Positions 32,143 to 41,005 of a stretch of DNA of 64,000 bases are shown piece by piece (within the stretch, counting starts at the first letter, position 1; every line of letters begins with the position of its first letter). The stretch comes from JANPPS01 sp965246835 (lineage in GTDB: Bacteria; Pseudomonadota; Alphaproteobacteria; Acetobacterales; Acetobacteraceae), in the NCBI GenBank assembly GCA_965246835.1, contig CBDFFQ010000001.1:1426001-1490000 (forward strand), written 5' to 3'. The notes under the pieces are model-generated. The model made no database searches and was not told where the DNA came from. It worked only from the letters and a program-made list of their open reading frames with translations. Made by a program: the position numbers and the translations under genes.

Positions 32143-35100
32143 CCCAGATCTCCCCGGCCCGTTGATTATAGGTCTTGTTGGGCGGCGTGCTCTCTTGCAC
32201 GAGGCCGTTTTGATAGGATTGATTGATACGGTTCTCGCCCGCCTGCTCACCGGCCGCCTTGATCTCGTCCGGCGTCGCATCGGGGTGCGCGGCCCGGTAA
32301 TCGGCCTCGCCTTGCTGCGCCGCCGCATCATAGACGCCCCTGGTGAACGGGCTGCCAGTGCCGGGTTCCGGATCGTGAACCCCGGCGAGCTCGTTGTGTT
32401 CGCGCTGAGCGATCGCCTCGCCATGCGCGTCCTCGGCCATACGGGCATTGATGTAGTCGGCGCGGGACATCTTCGTGGGATCGGGCGTCAGGCCGCTGTG
32501 CTGAGCGTCGGCATGGTTCATCTCATGCGCAAAGGTGGAGGCCGGGGATTGATCTGTGGGATCGAGCGTCACGGTGTTGCCGAGCCCGGCGCCATAGGGC
32601 GGCGTGTAGAACGTGCCCTGCCCCGCCGTGCCAGGCACGAACGTCACGTTATCCCGGTCGAACACGTTCACCGCATTCCGCCCCGTGGGCGTCTGGTTGA
32701 GCCGGTTGCGCAGCGCCGTCATCGCCGGGTTTTCACCGGGGCGCGGCGGTGCAATGTAGTGCTGCGCCGACAGATGCCGCCGCCGCCGCCCGCCGCCCGG
32801 CCCGCCCCTGTGATGCTCGAGCCAGCCGGGCTCCCCGGTGTCGGACACGGCGGCGTCCACGGGGTCCTCGATATCGGCGTCCGGCGCCTCCGTCCCCTGG
32901 CCGCCCGAGTTGATCTTGACCAACGTCCCGATGATCGTGACGCCGGCCGGGTCGATCACGATGGCGTTGCCGCCGACTTTCAGGCTGATCTTCTGCTTGG
33001 CCTCCAGGATGATCGTCCCGGCGCTCACGGACGCCGTCCCCTTCACCATATAGGCCGCGTCGGACTGCAAATCCTGCACCATCTTGCCGTGCACGGTGAG
33101 GTTCAGGTCCTTCTCGACCCGCTCGAAATGCCCGCCATTCACATGCAGCTGGTAGTCGTTGCCGACGGTGATGTCGAAATCGCCGCCCTGCTTGTCGGCA
33201 TCCGGGTCCTTGTAGCCGATATGCGCGAACCGGCTGCCGCTCGTGGTCTCGTAGGTCGAGCCGAACGCGCGGATGTCCAGCCGCTTCTGCGAGCGCAGCA
33301 GCACCTGCTCCTTGTTCGCCGTGTCGTCGAAGCGGAGCATGTGGTAGCGGTCCTTGGCCTTGTCCCCCAGCGGCACCGATCGCGTCTTGAGCCCGCTCTG
33401 CAGCTTGTATTTCGGCAATTCGAAGGGCGGCTTGTGCAGGGCGTTGTAGACGCGGCCCGTGATGATCGGCCGGTCCGGATCGCCGTCGAGGAAGTCGACC
33501 AGCACCTCCTCCCCCACGCGCGGCATGAACTGCATGCCCCATTTCGGCCCGGCCCAGCCCTGCACCACCCGCAGGAAGCAGGAATTGGTCTCCGGATCGG
33601 CGCCGCCCTTGGTCGTGCGGTCCCAGTCGAATTTGACCCGGATGCGGCCCAGCTCGTCCGTCTCCACCTCCTCCTTGGTCTGCCCGAACACGATCGCCGT
33701 CTGCGGCCCGCGCACCTGCGGCCGGGGCGTGAGGCTGGGGGAGCGATAGGCGTTGCCGAGCGGGACGGCGGTGAACGAGTTGGTATACCGCTCCGGCTTC
33801 GGCGGCTTCGGGAATAGCAGGCTCAGGACCGGCAGCTTCGACAGCACCGGGTTCGCCAGCTCCAGCAGGAACGGCACCAGCGGCGCCGCGAACCCGGCCC
33901 CGAACGCCGCCGCCACGCTCGCGATCTTCGGCAGGCTCTCCACCGCCTTGTTCACGTCCGGCAGGTTGCCCTTCGCATCCTTGAAGCTGTCCTGCCCGCC
34001 GGACACCCCGGCGATCAGCGCGTCGTGCAGCAGCCGGCTCAACACCTCGAGCGTCTTGTCCCCGGTGAACGCCGTCTCGGTCGCGGAGAAGTTGACGGTC
34101 GTGATCAGGTAGTCCCGGTCCTCCTCCGTCGGCAGGCGATGCGCCGCCTCCTCCTCCTTCACGTGCACGACACGCATCCGCCGCCCCGCCGCCAGCGTCA
34201 CGCGCGTGGTGTTGCCGTGGAACACCTCGAACCGCGCCTCGTCTTCCTGCAGCCGGGTCAGCAGCAGGATCTGGGCGTAGGCGCTCTCCTCCCCGGGGGT
34301 CACCAGCACGGCGGTGCCGCCCGGATATTGCACGTGATCGCCCTCGGTGGACCGCGCGACGTCGGCCAGCACGGTCTCCTCGGATTTTTGGTACACGGGC
34401 GGGTTGAGCCGGTAGTCGCGGTCCCGCGATGTCCATCGCTTGAGCCGCGGCACGAAGCTGTGGGTCCAGTTGCTGACGACGCCCCTGGCCTCAGTGGACG
34501 GGACGAAGCTGAGCGGGGTCTGGTCCACCGCCTTGTAGGGCGGGCCCTCCACGATCACCATCACATGGCTGTGGTCGCTTTGCTCGAAGAAATAATGCAG
34601 CCCGTGCTGCTCCATGAGCCGGGAGACGAAGTTGAAATCGGTTTCGTCGTACTGGACGCAGAACTGCAGCACCGGGAATCGCGGTCCCGGCTGCGCCCGC
34701 AGGTCGAAGAACAGCCCGGCATTCGCGCCCCGGAACATCTCCCGCACCGCATCCCCCAGGACGGTCCGGATCACGTCGAGCGCGGTCTTGTCCTGGAAGA
34801 TCCGGTATTGCGACCCCTGGTCCAGCATCGCGAGCCACGGCACCACCCGCAGGGAATAGGTCCGGAACTCCTCCCGCTTCGGATGCAAGGGGCCGGCGGA
34901 GAAGCCCGCGACGAAGCCGTGATAGCCGCGGAACACCTTCTGTTCGATGGGACCGGTCCGGATGCGGATGCCGATCGCGGTGCCGAGGATCTTGCCGGGC
35001 GCGATCGCGAAGTCCCGCGACAGGACCGTGAGCGTATAGACGAACGGGCGGGAGATCGCCTCCTGCCCCAGTATGCCGGTCGCGAGCAAGACGTCCCGGT

Positions 35101-35167
35101 CATCCTCGCCGAAGCTCAGCGCGGAATCGAGCTGGATCGCGGCTTCGGACTGGGCGCTGTCGGCCAT
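32108..35167 (-). CDS. vgrG: Type VI secretion VgrG with C-terminal HExxH metallopeptidase-like extension
   Basis: The protein of 1,019 residues has the gp27/gp5-like VgrG core (GILGQEAISRPFVYTLTVLSRD near residue 35; QFCVQYDETDFNFVSRLMEQHGLHYFF in pieces near residue 160; RIRVKFDWD and FLDGDPDRPIITGRVYN near 530-610) and a gp5 beta-helix region to about 790. After an Arg/Gly/Pro-rich linker comes a unique domain of about 200 residues with HEMNH at 881-885, a zinc HExxH motif. An acidic helix, EAIAQREHNELAG, about 40 residues later could give the third ligand. It ends PPPPPHP. It is an evolved VgrG delivering an enzymatic effector. The chosen ATG is 35167; an upstream in-frame start at 35254 lies in the PAAR gene. 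Confidence 0.9.
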   Translation of the reverse strand: MADSAQSEAAIQLDSALSFGEDDRDVLLATGILGQEAISRPFVYTLTVLSRDFAIAPGKILGTAIGIRIRTGPIEQKVFRGYHGFVAGFSAGPLHPKREEFRTYSLRVVPWLAMLDQGSQYRIFQDKTALDVIRTVLGDAVREMFRGANAGLFFDLRAQPGPRFPVLQFCVQYDETDFNFVSRLMEQHGLHYFFEQSDHSHVMVIVEGPPYKAVDQTPLSFVPSTEARGVVSNWTHSFVPRLKRWTSRDRDYRLNPPVYQKSEETVLADVARSTEGDHVQYPGGTAVLVTPGEESAYAQILLLTRLQEDEARFEVFHGNTTRVTLAAGRRMRVVHVKEEEAAHRLPTEEDRDYLITTVNFSATETAFTGDKTLEVLSRLLHDALIAGVSGGQDSFKDAKGNLPDVNKAVESLPKIASVAAAFGAGFAAPLVPFLLELANPVLSKLPVLSLLFPKPPKPERYTNSFTAVPLGNAYRSPSLTPRPQVRGPQTAIVFGQTKEEVETDELGRIRVKFDWDRTTKGGADPETNSCFLRVVQGWAGPKWGMQFMPRVGEEVLVDFLDGDPDRPIITGRVYNALHKPPFELPKYKLQSGLKTRSVPLGDKAKDRYHMLRFDDTANKEQVLLRSQKRLDIRAFGSTYETTSGSRFAHIGYKDPDADKQGGDFDITVGNDYQLHVNGGHFERVEKDLNLTVHGKMVQDLQSDAAYMVKGTASVSAGTIILEAKQKISLKVGGNAIVIDPAGVTIIGTLVKINSGGQGTEAPDADIEDPVDAAVSDTGEPGWLEHHRGGPGGGRRRRHLSAQHYIAPPRPGENPAMTALRNRLNQTPTGRNAVNVFDRDNVTFVPGTAGQGTFYTPPYGAGLGNTVTLDPTDQSPASTFAHEMNHADAQHSGLTPDPTKMSRADYINARMAEDAHGEAIAQREHNELAGVHDPEPGTGSPFTRGVYDAAAQQGEADYRAAHPDATPDEIKAAGEQAGENRINQSYQNGLVQESTPPNKTYNQRAGEIWDAAHPPPPPHP

Positions 35168-35184
35168 GCTAGCGGATCCCCATG

Positions 35185-35574
35185 CTACGGGATCATCGTC
35201 GTGGTCTGGCCCGGCATCACCACCGACACCATGCCCAACCAGGTGCACAGGCACTTGGACACGTTATCCAGCGCCGGTTGATTGCCGATCAGCACCGTGG
35301 GCGCGCCGGGGATCCAAGGCGCCGCCGTCGCCGGGATACACGGCGCCGGCGAAAACACGCCCAGCTTGGCCGCCGTTGCCGCGATCACGGTGGGGTTCGT
35401 GGGCGCCGAGCACATGCCGAAGGGCGGGATGTTCAGCATCGGCACATGGTCCTGGATCGTGGCCGCCGGCATGTTGCCGACCTTCACCCGGTTGACCGGC
35501 AGCACCTTCAGCGCCGCGGGCGCCGCCCCGAAGCTGCAAGCGATCTGCGCGCCATCCACGACCTGTTGCGGCAT
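35185..35574 (-). CDS. PAAR-like (DUF4280) spike-tip protein
   Basis: This 129-residue protein is a DUF4280/PAAR-like protein: QQVVDGAQIACSFGAAPAALKVLP at the N-terminus, NIPPFGMCSAPTNP in the middle, and paired cysteines (CSF, FGMC, APC, CLC) of the kind that bind metal at a VgrG tip. It ends 17 bp before vgrG. A TTG at 35601 in frame is an alternative start. No other type VI structural genes are in the window. Confidence 0.86.
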   Translation of the reverse strand: MPQQVVDGAQIACSFGAAPAALKVLPVNRVKVGNMPAATIQDHVPMLNIPPFGMCSAPTNPTVIAATAAKLGVFSPAPCIPATAAPWIPGAPTVLIGNQPALDNVSKCLCTWLGMVSVVMPGQTTTMIP

Positions 35575-35644
35575 CGGACGTCCCAGCCCCGATTGTGACA
35601 AGGCAGATTGTTATCTACCTGTATCGAAATGTCTATGATCCAGG

Positions 35645-35908
35645 TCACATCCAGCGGCGCCGCAGGTCCAGCCCATGCAAAACCCCGCCCGCCAGCAAGG
35701 ACGCCGATACCCAGCCCCACCAGGCGCCCGCGAGCTCCAGCCACATCGCCCCCAGCAGCGCCATGCCCGCCAGCAGGTTCGGCAGCAGCGCGCCGGGCGC
35801 CACGCCCCGCCCGGTGCGCGCATGCCACGCCACCAGAGCCACTCCCTCGACCGCCATCCCCGCCATGATCAGCAGCAGCACGCGCCCATCGGCAAACCAG
35901 CCCGCCAT
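35645..35908 (-). CDS. Small membrane protein downstream of the DUF3422 gene
   Basis: The 87-residue protein has three hydrophobic segments (about residues 7-25, 38-60 and 62-78) with little polar sequence between and ends GLDLRRRWM. Its ATG overlaps the stop of the DUF3422 gene (TGATG), so it is probably the last gene of the bchI-bchD-bchO transcript. I do not recognise the family. Confidence 0.7.
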   Translation of the reverse strand: MAGWFADGRVLLLIMAGMAVEGVALVAWHARTGRGVAPGALLPNLLAGMALLGAMWLELAGAWWGWVSASLLAGGVLHGLDLRRRWM

Positions 35909-37209
35909 CAATCGTCCTTGTGCAGCAGCGCCCGGGTCTTGCGCAGCGCCAGATACATCAATCCCCCGACGACCGGGATCGCCACCCCCATCGCGATATC
36001 CGCATCCACCCGAACCCCCGCCGCCCGCGCCGCCTTCGCGAAATAGCCCACGAGCCCCACGATGTAATACGTGACCGCAGCGATCGAGAGCCCCTCCACC
36101 GTGGATTGCAACCGCAATTGCATCCGGACCCGGCGATTGACCCCCGCCAGCAAAGACTGGTTCTGCTGCTCCCGCGTCACCCCCACCCGCGTCGCCAGCA
36201 GCTGCGTCGCCCGCGCAACCCGGCGGGACAATTCCTCCTGCCGGCCCGCGACCGAGCGGCAGGTGTTCATCGCGGGCGCCAGCCTGCGATCCGTGAACTC
36301 CTGCCAGGTCTGCAACCCGGAGATCCTGACCTCCCGCAGCTCCGCGATCCGCCGCTGCACCAGCTCGTCATAGGCCACCGCGGCACTGAAACGGTACAGG
36401 TTATCGGCCTGCCGGCTGTCGATCTCGGCCGCCAGCCGGGTGAGCCGGTCCAGCAGCACCGGCTCGTCCACCTCGGCCGCCGTGACCATCCCGGCCGTGA
36501 TCTCCGCCACCTCCCGCTCGCAGCGCGCGATCACCGGCGCCAATCCCTGCGCCACCGGCAGCGCCAGCAGCGCCATGAGACGGTAGGTGTCGATCTCCAG
36601 CAGCCGCTGCACCACGCGCCCGGCCTGCCACGGCGTCATGCCGCGATCGAGCAGCAGGAAGCGGCTGAACCCGTCCGCCTGCACCCGGAAATCGGTGAAC
36701 GCCACCGCGGCGCCGCCCGCCACGTTGGAGCCCACCAGCTGGCTGCGGGCAAAGACCTGGGTTGCGAGCGTCACCGGGTCCTGCTCCGGCGCCGCCAGCT
36801 TATGAGCGGGCGGCAGCAGCGCCACGTGCGCGGCCACCATGACCTTGCCCGGCAGGTTCGCCAGCCAGTGCGCCGGCACGGAATTGATGGCGGGGTCCGC
36901 GAACGGATCGTCCCCGGCGCCAGGCACGATGAAGGTGTAGCGCAGGAACTCGGTATGCCGCTCCCACTTGACGCGGAACGGGCCGAGATCGGCGATGTAG
37001 TGATTGCTCCCGGCCGGCGGCGGCACGGCGCCATACCGCTCCGCCAAGGTGCAGACCGCCTGCCACCCGGCTTCCCACGACGTGGGATCGAGCATCAGCG
37101 CCAAATAGGAAATGCGGCACGGTGCCTCGAGCGCCTCGGGCGGGCGGGCATGCACCTCGTTGTTCAGCAGCATCCGCTGCGGGTGCTCGGGCGGCAGCAG
37201 GATCGTCAT
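35908..37209 (-). CDS. DUF3422 membrane-anchored protein in the bchIDO operon
   Basis: The 433-residue protein has the family hallmark NNEVHARPPEAL at residues 16-27 and continues with the conserved RVKWERHTEF and DRGMTPWQAGRVVQRLLEIDTYR. Two C-terminal membrane segments (about residues 370-420) suggest a large cytoplasmic domain tethered to the membrane. The start overlaps the bchO stop by 4 bp. DUF3422 has no established function; operon position here suggests a link to magnesium chelatase or pigment handling, which is inference. Confidence 0.85.
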   Translation of the reverse strand: MTILLPPEHPQRMLLNNEVHARPPEALEAPCRISYLALMLDPTSWEAGWQAVCTLAERYGAVPPPAGSNHYIADLGPFRVKWERHTEFLRYTFIVPGAGDDPFADPAINSVPAHWLANLPGKVMVAAHVALLPPAHKLAAPEQDPVTLATQVFARSQLVGSNVAGGAAVAFTDFRVQADGFSRFLLLDRGMTPWQAGRVVQRLLEIDTYRLMALLALPVAQGLAPVIARCEREVAEITAGMVTAAEVDEPVLLDRLTRLAAEIDSRQADNLYRFSAAVAYDELVQRRIAELREVRISGLQTWQEFTDRRLAPAMNTCRSVAGRQEELSRRVARATQLLATRVGVTREQQNQSLLAGVNRRVRMQLRLQSTVEGLSIAAVTYYIVGLVGYFAKAARAAGVRVDADIAMGVAIPVVGGLMYLALRKTRALLHKDD

Positions 37210-38066
37210 GCGGGGGCCATCGCGGCGTGCTCCAGGATCAGGGCGGCGGCCTCGGCGGGCCGCTCCTCATGCGCGAGATGGCCGAGCCCGGGCAGCACCC
37301 GAAGCATGGCGCCCGGCACCAGCGCCCGCACCCGCTCCGCCTGCGCGGGTGGCACCGTGCGGTCGGCATCCCCGGCCACCAGCAGCAGGCGAGCGGGCAG
37401 GCGCGGCAAGTCCCGCACCAGCGGTTCCAGATGCCAATGCGCCATCATGCCCAGTGCAGCCGCGGCGTGACGCGGGTTGGCGACCAGGCTGGCGTAGAGC
37501 GCCGTGCCCTCCGCATCGAGGGTCGAGCCTGTTTCACGGAGCAGCCGCTCCACCACCCCCGCCTTCCCGGCCCGCCAGGCGAATAGCTGCGGCAATCCCG
37601 GCAGCCCCACCATCACCCGCGCCAACGGCGAAAATACCTGCCCCGCCACGCCCTGCAACGGCAGGAAGGCCCCGTTGAAGCTTACGATCCCGCGCGGCGC
37701 GATCTGCCCATCCAGCGCCATCCGCGCCAGGATCGCCGCCCCCGCGGAGTGCCCGGCCGCGTGGATGGGATCTAGGTTCAGCACCTGCAGCAAGCCTTGC
37801 ACCGACCGCGCCATTCCCGGCAACGACAGCCGCGCGGCGGCCGGCGCTTCGGTGAAACCATGACCCGGCAAATCGGGCGCCACGACCGTGAAATGCCGGG
37901 CCAAAGGCGCCAGCACGCCGCGCCAAGAATGGGTGGAGGCGCCGGTCCCGTGGATCAGCAGCACCGCCGGGCCGTCACCCATGACCTGCACATGCCAGCG
38001 CAGCCCGGCGGCGCGCACGAACCGGCTATGGGCCCGGTTCGGCCAGGTGGCGGGAAGCTCCGTCAC
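37206..38066 (-). CDS. bchO: Magnesium chelatase accessory alpha/beta hydrolase BchO
   Basis: BchO is an alpha/beta-hydrolase-fold protein found with bchI-bchD in purple bacteria; its exact reaction is unproven. The 286-residue protein has LIHGTGASTHSWRGV, PDLPGHGFTEAP, a nucleophile elbow AAGHSAGAAI and the C-terminal GLGHLAHEERP. The GTG start at 38066 overlaps the bchD stop. Confidence 0.93.
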   Translation of the reverse strand: MTELPATWPNRAHSRFVRAAGLRWHVQVMGDGPAVLLIHGTGASTHSWRGVLAPLARHFTVVAPDLPGHGFTEAPAAARLSLPGMARSVQGLLQVLNLDPIHAAGHSAGAAILARMALDGQIAPRGIVSFNGAFLPLQGVAGQVFSPLARVMVGLPGLPQLFAWRAGKAGVVERLLRETGSTLDAEGTALYASLVANPRHAAAALGMMAHWHLEPLVRDLPRLPARLLLVAGDADRTVPPAQAERVRALVPGAMLRVLPGLGHLAHEERPAEAAALILEHAAMAPA

Positions 38067-39709
38067 CCGCGCACCGCCGCGCTCACCAGCTCGGGCCTTG
38101 CATACGGCAGCGGCACGTAGCGCGCGGCCATGGCCTCCGCCAGGCGGCGGCTCGCGGGATCCGGCCGGGTGGAGGTGTCGATCAACACGGCGCGCAGCCC
38201 GGCCATCCGCACCACCCTCGCTGCCGCCAGCGCCTCCTGCTCCGCCCGCGCGCGCCCGCCACGCCCGTCCCGCCCGACATTGGCGCGCCCATCGGTCAGC
38301 AGCACCAGCGTCGGCGTGCCGCCCCGGCGCCGCACCAGCAGCGCCAGCTCTGCCCCGGCATCGATCCCTTGGGCCAGCGGCGTCCCGCCCCCGCCCGGCA
38401 GGCCCGCGAGGCCCCGCTTGGCGCGCACCAGGCTCCGCGTGGGCGGCAGCAGCAGCTCCGTGCCCCGGCCCCGGAACGCGATCACCGCCACCCGGTCCCG
38501 CCGCACATAGCTTTCGGCCAGCAGCAGCTCGACGGCGCCCTTGGCCTCCGCCAGCCTATTCATCGCCTGCGAGCCGGAGGCGTCGACGCAGAAGATCGTC
38601 GTGGTCTCGGATCGCTGCTTCAGGCGGCTCACGCGGAAATCGTCCCGCCGGATCTCGATGCGATCCTGCCGCTGACGCAGGCGCTGCCAGGGTGCGGCCG
38701 CGCGCAGCGTCTCGACCACGTTCAGCCGCTCGCCCCGCCGGGGATCCCCAGCCCTCACGCCCACCGGCCGGCCGCGGCGCCCGGATTGCAGCGCGCCCTT
38801 GCTGCCCACGCTCTGCTGCCGGGCCCGCGCCTCGGCCTGCAACCGGTCGAGCAGGCCGGGCGGAATCGCGGCCCGGGCGGCCTCCAGCACGACATCCTCT
38901 TGCGGCTTGGCGGTGGTGTCCGGCTCGGTCTCGGGCTGCGCTTCCGGCTCCGGCGCCTCGGCCTCGGGCTCGCCGGGGATCTGCGTGGCGCGGGGGGCGA
39001 GCACCAGGCGGGCAGCAATTGCGGCGTCATCGAGCGTGGGCGCGTCCCGCCCATCGAGGGCGGCCACCGCCCGCGCCACCGCCAACGCGTGCATCGGCGC
39101 CCGCACGGACCAGATGCCCAGCGCCAAAGCCGTAGCGCACAGGGAAGCGATCACTTCCCCCTCTCCCCCCGGGAGAGGGTCGGGGTGAGGGTCAGCGCCT
39201 GAACCGCTTTCAGCTGAGCGTGGGTCAACCCTCACCCCAACCCTCTCCCGGAGGGAGAGGGGGCGACCGTCCACGTCCCACCGCTCATCCACGTCCAGAT
39301 GAAACGCCACCCGGTCCAGCAGTGCCGCCGGGCACCGCTCATCGTCGAGCCCTTCATCCAGGGCCACGACCCCGAACCCGGCGCCCGCATCCATCGCCGC
39401 CGCGATCCGCGCCGCCGTGCCCACCGGCAGCCGCTCCGCCATCGCCAGCACCAGCGTGCCCCCCGCGGCCTCCTCCAGCACGCCACGCTCCTGCACCGCC
39501 CGCCCGGCCTGCAACGTGGCCGCGAGGTCCAGCCCGCCGAGCAGCCGCCCGTCCCCGATCGATGCCGGCACCCGCCGCCACGGCCCCGGCCGCGCAGCGC
39601 GCAACGCCTGGAGCCACGCATCCCGCCCCGGTCCCGCCGGCCCGCGCAGCACGACGCCCAGCGCCGGGTCCGCCGCACACAACCGCAGCACCAGCGCCGC
39701 CTCGCTCAC
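38063..39709 (-). CDS. bchD: Magnesium chelatase subunit D (BchD) with in-frame repeat insertion
   Basis: BchD bridges the AAA+ ring of BchI and subunit BchH in magnesium chelatase. The 548-residue protein has a degenerate AAA+ domain (residues 1-230), an acidic Pro-rich linker (PEAEAPEPEAQPETEPD) and a VWA domain with the MIDAS residues in CVDASGSQ and TDGRANVG. Residues from PLSLRERVGVRVDP to PLPGGEGEV, about 37 in all, come from an inverted pair of interspersed repeats (39155-39264) inserted in frame in the AAA+ part, between RWDVDGR and IASLCATAL. Flanking family sequence is continuous on both sides. The start overlaps the bchI stop. Confidence 0.94.
   Translation of the reverse strand: MSEAALVLRLCAADPALGVVLRGPAGPGRDAWLQALRAARPGPWRRVPASIGDGRLLGGLDLAATLQAGRAVQERGVLEEAAGGTLVLAMAERLPVGTAARIAAAMDAGAGFGVVALDEGLDDERCPAALLDRVAFHLDVDERWDVDGRPLSLRERVGVRVDPRSAESGSGADPHPDPLPGGEGEVIASLCATALALGIWSVRAPMHALAVARAVAALDGRDAPTLDDAAIAARLVLAPRATQIPGEPEAEAPEPEAQPETEPDTTAKPQEDVVLEAARAAIPPGLLDRLQAEARARQQSVGSKGALQSGRRGRPVGVRAGDPRRGERLNVVETLRAAAPWQRLRQRQDRIEIRRDDFRVSRLKQRSETTTIFCVDASGSQAMNRLAEAKGAVELLLAESYVRRDRVAVIAFRGRGTELLLPPTRSLVRAKRGLAGLPGGGGTPLAQGIDAGAELALLVRRRGGTPTLVLLTDGRANVGRDGRGGRARAEQEALAAARVVRMAGLRAVLIDTSTRPDPASRRLAEAMAARYVPLPYARPELVSAAVRG
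39155..39264. repeat. Inverted pair of palindromic repeats inserted in bchD
   Basis: Two copies of the CCCTCTCCC/GGGAGAGGG element with GGGTGAGGG tails face each other across a central segment of about 30 bp, making a 110-bp inverted structure. It is read in frame on the - strand as a Pro/Gly/Arg-rich stretch of BchD. Confidence 0.88.
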
Positions 39710-40746
39710 GGCGGATACAGCTCGGCGACGGCCCGATCGACCCGGGCGCCCGACCCGGCGTCATCCAGCGGATCCCGCCGCAATCGGTGCCGCAAGGCGG
39801 ACGGCGCGATCGCGCTCACATCCGCATGCGTGACCGCCTCCCGCCCGTCCAGCGCCGCAAAGGCCCGCGCCGCGCGCAGCAGCGTGAGCTCCGCCCGCAG
39901 CCCGTCCGTGCCCAGCGCCATGCACAGCATCGCCGCCCGCTCCAGCACCGCGTCCGCCACCTCGACGCCGGGCAGCAAGTCCCGCGCCGCCGCGATCTGG
40001 CCGCGCACCCGCGCCGCCTCCGCCGCGAACTGCGCCGAGAACCCGGCGCGGTCCCGCTCATACGCGTCCCGCCGCCGCACGATCATCACCCGGGTCGCGA
40101 GGTCCGCCGGCGTGCGCACATCCACCGAGAGGCCGAACCGGTCCAGCAATTGCGGCCGCAGCTCACCCTCCTCCGGGTTGCCGCTGCCGACCAGCACGAA
40201 GCGCGCCGGGTGGCGCACGCTCAGGCCCTCCCGCTCCACCACGTTCTCACCGGACGCCGCGACGTCGATCAGCAGGTCCACGAGGTGATCCTCGAGCAGG
40301 TTCACCTCGTCGATATACAGGAAGCCCCGATTGGCCCGCGCCAGCAGCCCGGGCTCGAACGCTTTTTCGCCGCGCGCCAGGGCCCGTTCGAGGTCCAGCG
40401 CGCCGACCACGCGGTCCTCGGTCGCGCCCAGCGGCATGTCCACCACGGGAACCGGGGCCCAATCCTCACCGGACGGCGCGCGGGCGCGGCACTCGTCGCA
40501 CCACGCCTCGGGTGCCGCGGGATCGCAGCGATACCGGCAGCCCGGCACCACCGCCATCGCCGGCAGCAATGCCGCCAACGCCCGCACCGCCGTGCTCTTG
40601 CCCGTACCACGATCGCCGAACACCAGCACGCCGCCGATCGAGGGGTCCACGGCGGCGATCAGCAACGCACGCTTCATCTCATCCTGCCCGACGATAGCCG
40701 GGAACGGGAAACTCAGGCGCGGCGCGGCGGGCGATCCATCATGCAT
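39706..40746 (-). CDS. bchI: Magnesium chelatase subunit I (BchI)
   Basis: BchI is the AAA+ ATPase that drives Mg insertion. The 346-residue protein has FPAIVGQDEMKRALL near residue 15, Walker A GDRGTGKST at 44-52, Walker B YIDEVNLLEDH near 145 and the sensor GSGNPEEGELRPQLLDRFGL in pieces near 190. Length and motifs are normal. It is first in a bchI-bchD-bchO-DUF3422-orf87 run with overlapping ends, and divergent from a small membrane protein gene; the 115-bp gap has no TGT-N12-ACA site that I can see. Confidence 0.97.
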   Translation of the reverse strand: MHDGSPAAPRLSFPFPAIVGQDEMKRALLIAAVDPSIGGVLVFGDRGTGKSTAVRALAALLPAMAVVPGCRYRCDPAAPEAWCDECRARAPSGEDWAPVPVVDMPLGATEDRVVGALDLERALARGEKAFEPGLLARANRGFLYIDEVNLLEDHLVDLLIDVAASGENVVEREGLSVRHPARFVLVGSGNPEEGELRPQLLDRFGLSVDVRTPADLATRVMIVRRRDAYERDRAGFSAQFAAEAARVRGQIAAARDLLPGVEVADAVLERAAMLCMALGTDGLRAELTLLRAARAFAALDGREAVTHADVSAIAPSALRHRLRRDPLDDAGSGARVDRAVAELYPP

Positions 40747-40861
40747 GGGCCGACGATATCAGCCCCGGCCGCAAACACCACCCGCCTCACCTTTGCGCGA
40801 TGCCCGCAACCGCACGTCCCGGCCGCGCTTCCGTTCGCATCGTTCACCCACGGAGGCCGCC

Positions 40862-41005
40862 ATGCCCGAAATCTCCCTGCCCAGCACGCTGCAGCTCGTG
40901 ACGTTCGCGCTCGTGCTCGTCATCGCCATCGGGCTGTTCCTCCGCAACCGCCGCAGCCAGACCAAGCGGGGCGAGACGCCGCACAGCATCGTCGACGGCG
41001 ATTAG
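40862..41005 (+). CDS. 47-residue single-pass membrane protein next to tspO
   Basis: An ATG at 40862, with GGAGG 8 bp upstream, opens a 47-residue frame: a short N-terminus (MPEISLPST), one membrane helix (LQLVTFALVLVIAIGLFL) and a basic tail RNRRSQTKRG. Its stop codon overlaps the stop of the convergent tspO gene by 2 bp. It is divergent from bchI. Function unknown. Confidence 0.65.
   Translation: MPEISLPSTLQLVTFALVLVIAIGLFLRNRRSQTKRGETPHSIVDGD

Noticed and set aside
31426..32448. A 340-residue version of the vgrG-linked protein starting at 32448
   Set aside because: The first 102 residues are Arg/Pro-rich shadow sequence of vgrG; the ATG at 32142 gives a proper signal peptide.
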